NCBI GenBank assembly: GCA_036522155.1
Contig: DATDGI010000049.1
Coordinates: forward strand, 1 to 9,885
Direction: 5' to 3'
Length of the DNA stretch: 9,885 nucleotides
DNA from: UBA9676 sp036522155
Lineage (GTDB): Bacteria; Actinomycetota; Actinomycetes; Streptosporangiales; Streptosporangiaceae
In this document: in pieces, positions 1-7,375 of the stretch
Numbering within the stretch: the stretch's first letter is position 1
How the letters are laid out: each line of letters starts with the position of its first letter
Notes under the pieces: generated by a model
What the model was told of the DNA's origin: nothing
The model's database searches: none
The model's input: the letters and a program-made list of their open reading frames with translations, nothing else
Position numbers and translations under genes: made by a program

Positions 1-4
1 CCGC

Positions 5-583
5 TCAGCCGGGCAGCAGTCCCGCGATCAGCTGGGCCGGGATGACCTCGACACCGAACGGCTGGCTGGCGGTGAACCGCTCCCGGCCCCGGGCATGTGC
101 CGCTTCCTGGTAGCGCCCGTTCCGCAGCTCGAACACGACCAGCTCGGGTTTGTCCAGGTCGGGCACGAAAATCCAGTACGACGCCACCCCGAATCGCTCG
201 TAGGCAGACTTCTTCCGGTTCAGGTCGATGAGCGCGGTGCTCGGCGACCGGATCTCGACCACCAGCAGCGGCGGCTGCATGCACTTGGCCTCGTTGACCT
301 GCTCCCGCCTGATCACCACGAGGTCAGGATCGAGCTCGATGTCGGCGGAGATCTGAACCGCTACCTCAGGCAGGGCACGCAACCCGGCTGGGCATCGCGC
401 CCGCAGCAGGCCAAGCAGCTCAGCGGCCACCTCCTGGTGCGGGTTACCTGGCCGCGGGCTCACGACCAGGACCTCGTCCAGCAGCTCGTACCGGCGCCCG
501 TCATCGGGTATCCGGTCCAGCTCGGCGACGGTGAACGGGCGGCCGGTGGCTGGCCACGCCTCGGCGATGCTCACAACACTCAT
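5..583 (-). CDS. Uma2-family (PD-(D/E)XK nuclease-like) protein
   Basis: A 192-residue soluble protein of the Uma2 (DUF820) family, which has a restriction-endonuclease-like fold and is greatly expanded in cyanobacteria and actinomycetes; its biological substrate is generally unknown. Visible family features are the N-terminal RYELLDE segment (about residues 31-37) followed by P-x-P-x-N-P-H, an acidic PDLVV strand with D87, the VVEIRSPST motif (E110, residues 108-116), and a basic helix with K124/K125 leading to Y128 and SYWIF. These correspond to the expected D...E-x-x metal-site arrangement, although activity cannot be judged from sequence. The start at 583 is chosen because GGAGG lies 4 bases upstream; the longer reading to 619 adds 12 residues with no family resemblance. 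It lies 54 bases downstream of guaA on the same strand, so read-through is possible but no functional link is evident. Complete, with its TGA at the left edge of the window. Confidence 0.85.
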   Translation of the reverse strand: MSVVSIAEAWPATGRPFTVAELDRIPDDGRRYELLDEVLVVSPRPGNPHQEVAAELLGLLRARCPAGLRALPEVAVQISADIELDPDLVVIRREQVNEAKCMQPPLLVVEIRSPSTALIDLNRKKSAYERFGVASYWIFVPDLDKPELVVFELRNGRYQEAAHARGRERFTASQPFGVEVIPAQLIAGLLPG

Positions 584-587
584 GCTG

Positions 588-592
588 CCTCC
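588..592 (-). promoter_or_regulatory. Ribosome binding site of the Uma2 gene
   Basis: GGAGG on the minus strand, 4 bases before the ATG at 583. It decides the start in favour of MSVVSIAEAW over the upstream in-frame codon at 619. Confidence 0.6.
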
Positions 593-601
593 ATAACGCC
601 A

Positions 602-626
602 TGAGTGCCACTCAAGCACCGGGTGC
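602..626. repeat. Two adjacent short inverted repeats in the guaA-Uma2 gap
   Basis: Two perfect odd-length palindromes lie side by side: TGAGTG-C-CACTCA at 602-614 and GCACC-G-GGTGC at 616-626. They occupy most of the 54-base gap after guaA and end about 18 bases upstream of the Uma2 start codon. Either could be an operator half-site pair for Uma2 or part of a transcription-ending structure for guaA. There is no T-run, so a classical intrinsic terminator is not supported. Confidence 0.35.
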
Positions 627-637
627 CGGCAGCCTCG

Positions 638-2287
638 TCACTCCCACTCGATGGTGCCGGGCGGCTTGCTGGTGATGTCTACCACCACCCGGTTGATCTG
701 CCTGACCTCGTTGGTGATCCGGGTGGAAATCGTGGCCAGCAGCGCGTCCGGCAGCCGCGCCCAGTCGGCGGTCATCGCGTCCTCACTGGTCACCGGGCGC
801 AGCACCACCGGATGCCCGTAGGTCCGGAAATCGCCCTGCACGCCGACCGACCGGACATCGGCCAGCAGCACCACCGGGCACTGCCAGATGTCGGCGTCCA
901 GCCCGGCCCGGGACAGCTCTTCCCTGACGATGGCATCCGCCTCGCGCAGGATGTCCAGCCGGGCCGGGGTGACCTCACCGACGATGCGGATGCCCAGGCC
1001 GGGCCCGGGGAACGGCTGGCGCCCGACGATCTGCGGCGGCAGCCCAAGCTCCGCGCCGATCCGGCGCACCTCGTCCTTGAACAGATCCCGCAGCGGCTCG
1101 ACCAGCTTGAACCCGAGGTCGTCGGGCAGTCCCCCGACGTTGTGGTGGGACTTGATGCTGGCGGTGCCGGTGCCGCCGCCCGATTCCACCACGTCGGGGT
1201 AGAGCGTGCCCTGGACCAGGAACTCCACCACTTCGCCGTGGGTGCCTGCCTCGGCGGTGATCTCGGCCGTGGCCCGCTCGAATGCGCGGATGAACTCCCG
1301 CCCGATGATCTTGCGTTTCTCCTCCGGGTCCGCCACGCCGGCCAGCGCGGCCAGGAACACCCCGGCCGCGTCCACCGTGTACAGCTCCACCCCGGTCGCG
1401 GCCACGAAGTCGGTGCGGACCTGTTCGGCCTCGCCCTGGCGCAGCAGCCCATGATCAACGAAGACGCAGGTCAGCCGGGAGCCGATGGCCCGCTGCACGA
1501 GCGCGGCGGCGACCGCGGAGTCGACCCCGCCGGACAGCCCGCAGATGGCCCGCCCGCCGCCGACCTGCTCGGCGATCCGGGCCGTCTGCTCGTCAATGAT
1601 GCTGCGCATGGTCCAGCCGGGGCGGCAGCCGGCCGCCGCCAGGAACCGGCGCAGCACCTCCAGGCCGTGCTCGGTGTGCAGCACCTCGGGGTGGAACTGC
1701 ACGCCATACAGGCCCCGGGCGGGATCCTCCATGGCGGCCACCGGGGTCGCCGCGGTCCGGGCGATGACCGCGAAACCGGGGGGCGGCACCGTGCAGGTGT
1801 CGCCGTGCGACATCCAGACCTGCAGCCGCGGCGGCAGGCCGGCCAGCAGTGTCCCGCCGGGCGGGGGAGGGCTGCCTGCGTCCGCACCGGCCGGCCGTGT
1901 CCCGCCCGGCTGGCCGGCACCGCCCACGTCCCCGCCGGCTAGCAGTTCCAGCGTGGTCGCGCCGTACTCGCCCGCCCCGGTGTGGGCCACCGTCCCGCCC
2001 AGCCCGGCCACCATCAGCTGGCAGCCGTAGCAGATGCCGAGGACCGGGATGCCGGCGCCGAGCAGGCCATCGGGGGCGGGCGGTGCCCCCGGCGCGTACA
2101 CCGACGCGGGCCCACCGGACAAGATCACCGCCTTCGGCCGGCGCGCCAGGATCTGCGCGGCCGGCATGGTGGCGGGCACGATCTCTGAGTGCACCTGGCA
2201 TTCGCGGACCCGGCGGGCGATCAGCTGCGCGTACTGCGCGCCGAAATCCACCACCAGGACCGTGTCGGCATCACCAGCGTGCACCAC
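638..2287 (-). CDS. guaA: GMP synthase (glutamine-hydrolysing)
   Basis: Cytosolic enzyme of the last step of GMP synthesis: XMP + ATP + glutamine to GMP. The 549 residues hold the standard three parts. The class I glutamine amidotransferase domain (about 8-215) has nucleophile C86 in GICYGCQ and H199/E201 in QFHPEV. The ATP pyrophosphatase domain has the P-loop SGGVDS (252-257), followed by VFVDHGLLR. The dimerisation domain ends in the family-typical PPGTIEWE. The protein is somewhat longer than the usual 510-530 because of a Gly/Pro/Ala-rich insertion at about 118-145, between GEYGATTL and the VWMSHGD motif. The start is GTG at 2287, with AGGGGAAGG just upstream; a second GTG directly follows at 2284 and is better spaced, so the exact start is uncertain by one codon. 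It lies 63 bases downstream of the CBS membrane-protein gene and is probably co-transcribed with it. Confidence 0.97.
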   Translation of the reverse strand: MVHAGDADTVLVVDFGAQYAQLIARRVRECQVHSEIVPATMPAAQILARRPKAVILSGGPASVYAPGAPPAPDGLLGAGIPVLGICYGCQLMVAGLGGTVAHTGAGEYGATTLELLAGGDVGGAGQPGGTRPAGADAGSPPPPGGTLLAGLPPRLQVWMSHGDTCTVPPPGFAVIARTAATPVAAMEDPARGLYGVQFHPEVLHTEHGLEVLRRFLAAAGCRPGWTMRSIIDEQTARIAEQVGGGRAICGLSGGVDSAVAAALVQRAIGSRLTCVFVDHGLLRQGEAEQVRTDFVAATGVELYTVDAAGVFLAALAGVADPEEKRKIIGREFIRAFERATAEITAEAGTHGEVVEFLVQGTLYPDVVESGGGTGTASIKSHHNVGGLPDDLGFKLVEPLRDLFKDEVRRIGAELGLPPQIVGRQPFPGPGLGIRIVGEVTPARLDILREADAIVREELSRAGLDADIWQCPVVLLADVRSVGVQGDFRTYGHPVVLRPVTSEDAMTADWARLPDALLATISTRITNEVRQINRVVVDITSKPPGTIEWE

Positions 2288-2350
2288 GTTGCCTTCCCCT
2301 GACCGGCCGCGAGCCCCGACAGCCGGGCGGGATGGCCGCGACCAGCTAGT

Positions 2351-3676
2351 CTAGCCGCGGCCCGGGGACCGGCCCGCCTCGTCCGGCGGCGCGTCACCAG
2401 GGCCGGCCGGGCCCACCCGGACCCGCGCGATCCGGCGGCCGTCCATCTCGGTCACGGTCAGCCGGTGGCCGTCTATTTCCACCTGGTCCCCGACCCGGGG
2501 CAGCTCGCCCAGGCTGGCCAGGACGTAGCCGGCCACCGTCTCATAGGGGCCCTCGGGCAGGCCGACGCCGGTCTGCTCGGCGAACTCATCCAGGTTGAGC
2601 AGCCCGTCCACCTCAAGCTGGCCGCCTTGCAGCTGCTTCGGGCCGGCCTCCCCGACGTCGTATTCGTCCTGGATGTCACCGATCAGCTCCTCGACCAGAT
2701 CCTCCAGGGTGACGATGCCGGCCGTGCCGCCGTACTCGTCCACCACGATCGCGAGGTGGGCCCGGTCCCGCCGCATCTCCGACAGCGCGGACAGGACCCG
2801 CTTGCTGGTCGGCAGCCGCTTTACCGGCCGGGCCACGTCGCTGACCGTCAGTGGCCGGCCCGCCAGGCCGGGATCGAGCAGGTCCCGGACGTGGATGAAG
2901 CCGATGACGTCGTCGTAGGACTCCTGGTAGACGGGGAAGCGGGAGTGCGGCGCGGCGGCCACGATCTTGGCGGCGCGGTCCAGCGGGGTGGACGCGGCGA
3001 GGAACTCCACCTCGGTGCGGGGCACCAGCACCTCCCGGAGCTGCCGTTCCGCGGCGTCGAACACCTCGCTCACGATGTGCCGCTCGTCGGCGCTCAGCGC
3101 CTGGTGGCCGGCGACCAGGTCGTGCAGTTCCTCCTCGGTCATGACCCCGCGGCCGACGGCCGGATCACCGCCCAGCAGCCGCACCACCAGGTTGGTGGAC
3201 CGGGACAGGAACCACACCAGCGGGCGCGCCAGCACCGAGATGCGGTCAAGCAGCGGCGCCGCCAGCAGCGACACCGACTCCGGGCGCTGCAGCGCCAGCC
3301 GCTTGGGCGCGAGCTCACCCAGTACCAGGGTGAACACCGAGATCGCCCCGGTGACCGCGATCAGCGAAATCGCCGAGGCCCACCCGGCGGAGACGTTGTG
3401 ATGGATCAGGGTTGTCTTGAGGGCGCTGGCCAGCGTCGCAGCGCCGAACGCACCGGACAGCAAGGTGGCCACCGTGACACCGATCTGCACCGCGGACAGG
3501 AACCGGTTGGGATCGGTGGCGAGCTTCGCGGCGCGCTCGCCGCGCCGGCCTCGATGCCGGAGCGAGCGCACCTGTCCTTCGCGCAGCGAGACGAGGGCCA
3601 TCTCCGCCCCGGCGAAGAACCCGCCGACGAGCACTATGACCAGCACGACGACGATGTCCCAGCCGATCTGGTTCAC
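2351..3676 (-). CDS. CNNM/CorC-type membrane protein with paired CBS domains
   Basis: A 441-residue integral membrane protein of the UPF0053 (hemolysin C / CorC / CNNM) family, whose studied members are linked to Mg2+ or Co2+ transport; the 'hemolysin' label is historical. The N-terminal transmembrane DUF21 domain (about 5-180) shows the signature FFAGAEMALVS (20-30), further hydrophobic segments near 62-85, 96-120 and 135-158, and GELAPKRLALQRPE (120-133). Two CBS domains follow (about 216-268 and 279-335, the second with VVDEYGGTAGIVTLEDLVEE), which typically bind adenine nucleotides. A C-terminal transporter-associated CorC/HlyC domain (about 350-422) ends in a Gly/Pro-rich tail. GTG at 3676 is chosen because AGAGG lies 7 bases upstream; a longer reading to 3778 adds 34 Pro/Arg-rich residues unlike the family. 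It precedes guaA by 63 bases on the same strand. Actinomycetes often carry two such genes in tandem; only one is seen here. Confidence 0.92.
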   Translation of the reverse strand: MNQIGWDIVVVLVIVLVGGFFAGAEMALVSLREGQVRSLRHRGRRGERAAKLATDPNRFLSAVQIGVTVATLLSGAFGAATLASALKTTLIHHNVSAGWASAISLIAVTGAISVFTLVLGELAPKRLALQRPESVSLLAAPLLDRISVLARPLVWFLSRSTNLVVRLLGGDPAVGRGVMTEEELHDLVAGHQALSADERHIVSEVFDAAERQLREVLVPRTEVEFLAASTPLDRAAKIVAAAPHSRFPVYQESYDDVIGFIHVRDLLDPGLAGRPLTVSDVARPVKRLPTSKRVLSALSEMRRDRAHLAIVVDEYGGTAGIVTLEDLVEELIGDIQDEYDVGEAGPKQLQGGQLEVDGLLNLDEFAEQTGVGLPEGPYETVAGYVLASLGELPRVGDQVEIDGHRLTVTEMDGRRIARVRVGPAGPGDAPPDEAGRSPGRG

Positions 3677-3683
3677 GGCTCGA

Positions 3684-3688
3684 CCTCT
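3684..3688 (-). promoter_or_regulatory. Ribosome binding site of the CBS membrane-protein gene
   Basis: AGAGG on the minus strand, 7 bases before the GTG at 3676. It supports the short start, which places the first membrane segment immediately after the N-terminus. Confidence 0.5.
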
Positions 3689-3890
3689 GACCTCCGCATC
3701 CCCACCGCGAGGCGGCGCCAGTGAGCCGCTGGCCGCCTGCCCCGGCCGTGGTCGAGGCCACGGTGCGCGGTTCTGCACAGTCTAAGCAGTCCGGGCCGGC
3801 CCGCGGATCACCTTCCGCTGCGGCTCTCTACCCGGCCAGCGGCCTGGTTAACGTAAGTGATCAGGGGGCAGGCCACGACGAGACCGGAAA

Positions 3891-3894
3891 GAGG
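3891..3894 (+). promoter_or_regulatory. Ribosome binding site of the M20 amidohydrolase gene
   Basis: GAGG, 6 bases before the ATG at 3901. It fixes the start there and excludes the 60-residue upstream extension to 3721, which has no family similarity. Confidence 0.55.
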
Positions 3895-3900
3895 CTCCCC

Positions 3901-5106
3901 ATGCCGGTAGCCGACGACGCGGCGGCCATCGCCCCCGCCATCACCCAGCTGCGCCACGCCATCCACCGGGCGCCCGAGATCGGGCTGGATCTGCCCGGCA
4001 CCCAGCGGAAGGTGCTGGACTTCCTGGCCGGCCTGCCGCTGGAGATCACCACCGGGAGTGCGCTGAGTTCGGTCACCGCTGTGCTCCGCGGCGCGGGCGC
4101 TGACCACGGCGGCCCGGTCGTCCTGCTCCGCGGCGACATGGACGCTCTGCCGGTGACCGAGCTGACCGGGCTGGACTACGCCTCACAGACCGAGGGTGCC
4201 ATGCATGCCTGCGGTCATGATCTGCACACCGCCATGCTGGCCGGCGCCGCCCGGCTGCTCGCCGCCCGCCAGCACGAGCTGCCCGGGACCGTGGTGTTCA
4301 TGTTCCAGCCGGGCGAGGAGGGGCTGGCCGGCGCCCGGCACATGATCGAAGAGGGCGTGCTGGACGCCGCCGGGCAGCGGCCGGACGCCGCCTATGCACT
4401 GCACGTGTTCTCGGCCGACGTGCCCACCGGGGTGGTCAGCACCCGCCCCGGGCCGATGCTGGCCTCCTCGCAGGTGCTGGAGGTCACCGTGCACGGCCAC
4501 GGCGGGCATGCCTCGATCCCGTACCGCTCCGCCGACCCGATCCCGGCCGCCTGCGAGATGGTGACCGCGCTGCAGACCATGGTCACCCGGCGGTTCGACA
4601 TCTTCGACCCGGTGGTGATCACCGTGGGCTGCTTCCATGCCGGAACCGCCAGCAACATCATCCCCGACCAGGCGAGCTTCGAGGCGACCGTCCGCACCTT
4701 CTCCCCGGCGGCCTGGGACCGGGTGCGCGAGTCCGCCCTCGCGATGGTGACCTCCATCGCCAGCGCGCACGGGCTGACCGTCACGGCCGGGTTCCGTGAC
4801 GGCTATCCGGTGACGGTCAACGACGAGGCCGAGGTGCGGTTCGCCGCGGGAGTCGCCACCGGCCTGCTCGGCGAGGCCGGCTGCGTGATCCAGGCCAACC
4901 CGCTGACTGGCGCGGAGGATTTCTCGTTCGTGCTGGAGCAGGTGCCCGGCGCCTTCCTCAGCCTGGGGGCCTGCCCACCCGGCACCGACCCGGAGACGGC
5001 ACCGACCAACCACGCCGCGGATGCGGTTTTCGACGACTCGGTGCTGGCCACCGGCACGGCCCTGTACGCCGAGCTCGCCCTCCAGCGCCTCGCCGCCGGC
5101 GGCTGA
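3901..5106 (+). CDS. M20 (M20D) family metal-dependent amidohydrolase
   Basis: A 401-residue cytosolic zinc or manganese amidohydrolase of the M20D group (hippurate hydrolase, N-acyl-amino-acid and IAA-amino-acid hydrolase relatives). These cleave the amide bond of N-acylated amino acids. Family motifs occur in order: LRHAIHRAPEIGLDL (18-31), LLRGDMDALPV (75-85), MHACGHDLHTAML (101-113), FQPGEEGLAGA (135-145), the lid-domain motif GHGGHAS (199-205), and TGAEDFSFVLEQVPGAFLSLG (336-356). By comparison with the plant homologue ILL2, the two-metal ligands should be C104, H106, E140, H168 and H371, with E139 as general base; all are present. No signal peptide is seen. The gene stands alone on the plus strand, divergent from the CBS-guaA unit, and its stop lies 5 bases from the stop of mdh. 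The exact substrate cannot be told from sequence. Confidence 0.93.
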   Translation: MPVADDAAAIAPAITQLRHAIHRAPEIGLDLPGTQRKVLDFLAGLPLEITTGSALSSVTAVLRGAGADHGGPVVLLRGDMDALPVTELTGLDYASQTEGAMHACGHDLHTAMLAGAARLLAARQHELPGTVVFMFQPGEEGLAGARHMIEEGVLDAAGQRPDAAYALHVFSADVPTGVVSTRPGPMLASSQVLEVTVHGHGGHASIPYRSADPIPAACEMVTALQTMVTRRFDIFDPVVITVGCFHAGTASNIIPDQASFEATVRTFSPAAWDRVRESALAMVTSIASAHGLTVTAGFRDGYPVTVNDEAEVRFAAGVATGLLGEAGCVIQANPLTGAEDFSFVLEQVPGAFLSLGACPPGTDPETAPTNHAADAVFDDSVLATGTALYAELALQRLAAGG

Positions 5107-5115
5107 TCTGGTCAG
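5103..5115. repeat. Small hairpin spanning the convergent stop codons of M20 and mdh
   Basis: CTGA-TCTGG-TCAG contains both stop codons, TGA on plus and TGA on minus. It is immediately preceded by the 12-base palindrome GCCGCCGGCGGC at 5092-5103. A short shared structure like this may help end transcription in both directions, but there is no T-tract and the stem is only four pairs. Confidence 0.25.
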
Positions 5116-6068
5116 AGGCTGGCGACGTCAGCCTGCTTGGCCCGCACCGCTTCGGCGGCCGTCCGCAGCGCCGCCAGTTCGGCGCCGGCCAGCTCGCGTT
5201 CCACCACCTTGCGCACACCGATAGCGCCGATCTCGGCCTCGACCCCGAGGTAGACGCCGGAGATGCCGTACTCGCCGTCCACCCAGGTACAGACCGGCAG
5301 GACCGCACCGCTGTCCTCGGCCACCGCCTGGGCCATCCGGGCCGCCGCCGCGGACGGGGCGTAGTAGGCGGAGCCGGTCTTGAGCAGGGCGACGATCTCC
5401 GCGCCGCCCTGCCGGGTCCGCTCGACCAGCGCGTCGATGTCGGCCTCGGACATCAGGCTGGTCAGCGGCCTGCCATCGACCGTGCACGCGGACGGCACCG
5501 GAACCATGGTGTCGCCATGCGAGCCGAGGGTGAGGGTGCGGACCGAGTACACCGGCACCCCGAGCCGTTCGGCGACGAAATTGGTGAAGCGCGCCGTGTC
5601 CAGCATCCCGGCCTGGCCCATGACCCGGTGCCGGGGGAAGCCCGACACGTTGGCGGCCAGCGCGGTCATCTCGTCCAGCGGGTTGGAGACCACGATCAGT
5701 ACGGCCTCGGGCGCGTGCTTGACCACGTTCTCCACCACGTTACGGACGATCTTGGCGTTGACCTCGATCAGGTCCATCCGGCTCATTCCCGGCTTGCGCG
5801 GCAGGCCGGCGGTGACGATGACGATCGACGACCCACCGATCGCCTCGTACCCCTCGCCGGCCGGGCCGGTGGTCTGCCCGGTGACCTTGGTCTCGAAGCC
5901 CTCGACCGGCCGCGACTGGTTCATGTCCAGCGCGATGCCCTCCGGCTTGCCGTCGATGATGTCGGTGAGGACCACCTCGTCGAAGATGTCGTACTCGGCG
6001 AGCCGCTGTGCGGTGGTGGAGCCGTAGAACCCCGCCCCGACCACACTCACCTTCCCCTTGCGGGCCAT
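5112..6068 (-). CDS. mdh: Malate dehydrogenase, LDH-like type
   Basis: TCA-cycle enzyme interconverting malate and oxaloacetate with NAD. 318 residues, the usual length for the lactate-dehydrogenase-like MDH group. The N-terminal Rossmann motif GAGFYGS (11-17) is followed by D36 at the end of strand 2 (VVLTDI), which favours NAD over NADP. The substrate loop reads GLPRKPGMSRMDL. R91 sits where lactate dehydrogenases have Gln, and R97 is the mobile-loop arginine, so the call is MDH rather than LDH. The catalytic pair is D157 (in GMLDTARF, with R160) and H185 (in LGSHGDTMVP). The start is ATG at 6068, with AAGGAGG upstream at a rather long spacing of 11 bases. It lies 43 bases downstream of icd, so the two enzymes are probably made from one transcript. 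The TGA is 5 bases from the convergent M20 stop. Confidence 0.95.
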   Translation of the reverse strand: MARKGKVSVVGAGFYGSTTAQRLAEYDIFDEVVLTDIIDGKPEGIALDMNQSRPVEGFETKVTGQTTGPAGEGYEAIGGSSIVIVTAGLPRKPGMSRMDLIEVNAKIVRNVVENVVKHAPEAVLIVVSNPLDEMTALAANVSGFPRHRVMGQAGMLDTARFTNFVAERLGVPVYSVRTLTLGSHGDTMVPVPSACTVDGRPLTSLMSEADIDALVERTRQGGAEIVALLKTGSAYYAPSAAAARMAQAVAEDSGAVLPVCTWVDGEYGISGVYLGVEAEIGAIGVRKVVERELAGAELAALRTAAEAVRAKQADVASL

Positions 6069-6111
6069 GTCCGGTGCACCCTCCTTCTGGTATCGCCTGC
6101 CGTCGCCCGGG

Positions 6112-7335
6112 TCAGGCGGCCATCGCCGCCCGGAGGTTGCCGTCGAGCGCGGCCAGGAACTCCTCGGTGGTGAGGAACGGCGTGTTGCCCCCGACCAGCA
6201 GCGCCAGGTCCTTGGTCATCTTGCCGCTTTCCACCGTCTGGATGCAGACCTTCTCCAGCGTCTCCGCAAAGGCGGTGACCTCCGGGGTGCCATCCAGCAT
6301 GCCGCGGTGGGCGAGCCCGCGGGTCCAGGCGAAGATCGAGGCGATCGGGTTGGTGGAGGTCGGCTTGCCCTGCTGGTGCATGCGGTAGTGGCGGGTGACG
6401 GTGCCGTGCGCGGCTTCCGCCTCCACCGTCCGGCCGTCCGGGGTCATCAGCACGCTGGTCATCAGGCCCAGCGAGCCGAATCCCTGCGCCACCACGTCGG
6501 ACTCCACGTCGCCGTCGTAGTTCTTGCACGCCCACACCAGCCCGCCGTCGCCCTTGATCACCTGGGCGACCATGTCATCGATCAGGCGGTGGTCGTAGGT
6601 GATGCCGGCGGCCTCGAACTCGGACTTGAACTCCGACTCGTAGATCTCCTCGAACAGGTCCTTGAACCGGCCGTCGTAGGCCTTGAGGATCGTGTTCTTG
6701 GTCGACAGGTGCAGCGGGTAACCGCGGTTGAGCGCGTACCGCATGGTGGCCCGGGCGAAGTCGCGGATCGAGTCGTCGAAGTTGTACATGCCCATGGCGA
6801 CGCCACCGCCGGGGAACACCGCAACCTCGCGCTCGAAGCCTTCCGCCCGGGTTCCCTCGTCCGGCAGATAGGAGATCATCACCCGGCCCGGCCCCTGGAC
6901 CACGAAGTCGGTGGCCCGGTACTGGTCGCCGTGGGCATGGCGGCCGATGATGATCGGCTTGGTCCAGCCGGGCACGAACCGGGGCACGCTGGCCATCACG
7001 ATCGGCTCACGGAAGACGACCCCACCGAGAATGTTGCGGATCGTGCCGTTCGGCGACCGCCACATCTTCTTGAGGCCGAACTCGGCCACCCGCTCCTCGT
7101 CCGGGGTGATTGTGGCGCACTTGACGCCCACCCCGTACTGCTTGATGGCGTTGGCGGCGTCCACCGTGATCTGGTCATCGGATGCGTCGCGGCTGGTGAT
7201 CGACAGGTCGTAGTACTTCAGATCGATATCCAGGTACGGCAGGATCAGCTGCTGCTTGATGAAGCTCCAGATGATCCGCGTCATCTCGTCGCCGTCGAGT
7301 TCGACGACCGGGTTAGCCACCTTGATCTTGGGCAT
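6112..7335 (-). CDS. icd: NADP-type isocitrate dehydrogenase, homodimeric IDH1-like form
   Basis: TCA-cycle enzyme: isocitrate to 2-oxoglutarate plus CO2 and, for this subfamily, NADPH. The 407 residues match the dimeric eukaryotic-like class, not the roughly 740-residue monomeric class also found in actinobacteria. Residue numbering follows human IDH1 closely. T77 lies in ATITPDE, and S94 and R100 in WRSPNGTIRN. R109 lies in VFREP, R132 in IIIGRHAHGDQYR (with Y139), and K213 in LSTKNTILK. Metal aspartates are D253, D276 (NYDGD) and D280, and the coenzyme loop is AAHGTVTRHYR (308-318) with H310. All key residues are present. ATG at 7335 is chosen because MPKIKVANPVVELDGDEMTR is the family N-terminus; the TTG at 7362 would add nine unrelated residues. 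GAGAGGAAG lies upstream. It follows the DUF3017 gene by 82 bases and precedes mdh by 43. Confidence 0.96.
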   Translation of the reverse strand: MPKIKVANPVVELDGDEMTRIIWSFIKQQLILPYLDIDLKYYDLSITSRDASDDQITVDAANAIKQYGVGVKCATITPDEERVAEFGLKKMWRSPNGTIRNILGGVVFREPIVMASVPRFVPGWTKPIIIGRHAHGDQYRATDFVVQGPGRVMISYLPDEGTRAEGFEREVAVFPGGGVAMGMYNFDDSIRDFARATMRYALNRGYPLHLSTKNTILKAYDGRFKDLFEEIYESEFKSEFEAAGITYDHRLIDDMVAQVIKGDGGLVWACKNYDGDVESDVVAQGFGSLGLMTSVLMTPDGRTVEAEAAHGTVTRHYRMHQQGKPTSTNPIASIFAWTRGLAHRGMLDGTPEVTAFAETLEKVCIQTVESGKMTKDLALLVGGNTPFLTTEEFLAALDGNLRAAMAA

Positions 7336-7375
7336 GCCACTGACTTCCTCTCCGCGCCTCAACTTCTAGCTTTCT

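Larger units (their letters stand above)
3677..3900. promoter_or_regulatory. Divergent intergenic region between the CBS-guaA unit and the M20 gene
   Basis: 224 bases separating two outward-reading genes, so promoters for both should lie here. On the minus strand there is a -10-like TAGACT at 3779-3784, about 100 bases before the GTG. On the plus strand there is a TAACGT at 3849-3854, about 47 bases before the ATG at 3901. Neither has a convincing -35 hexamer at 16-18 bases, so the exact promoters are not assigned. No small gene is evident. Confidence 0.4.

Noticed and set aside
5..583. Uma2 protein as part of a toxin-antitoxin or restriction system
   Set aside because: No partner gene, methyltransferase or antitoxin-like gene is adjacent in the window. 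The Uma2 fold alone does not support such a role.
605..1942. Long plus-strand open frame (445 codons) opposite guaA
   Set aside because: It is antisense to an unmistakable guaA. Its translation is Pro/Gly/Arg/His-rich without any recognisable domain, as expected from the third-position GC bias of the real gene.
2348..2353. TAGACT -10-like hexamer at the end of the CBS gene, possible separate guaA promoter (the same hexamer occurs at 3779-3784)
   Set aside because: No -35 element at 16-18 bases on either copy. The hexamer overlaps the TAG stop codon here and is short enough to occur by chance.
2465..3724. Long plus-strand open frame (419 codons) opposite the CBS membrane-protein gene
   Set aside because: It mirrors a gene with clear DUF21, CBS and CorC motifs. 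The product is Gln/Arg/His-rich and featureless, so it is a composition artefact.
4183..5013. Minus-strand open frame inside the M20 gene
   Set aside because: The plus-strand product keeps all metal ligands and motifs along this whole stretch; the opposite frame is Gly/His-rich and has no family features.
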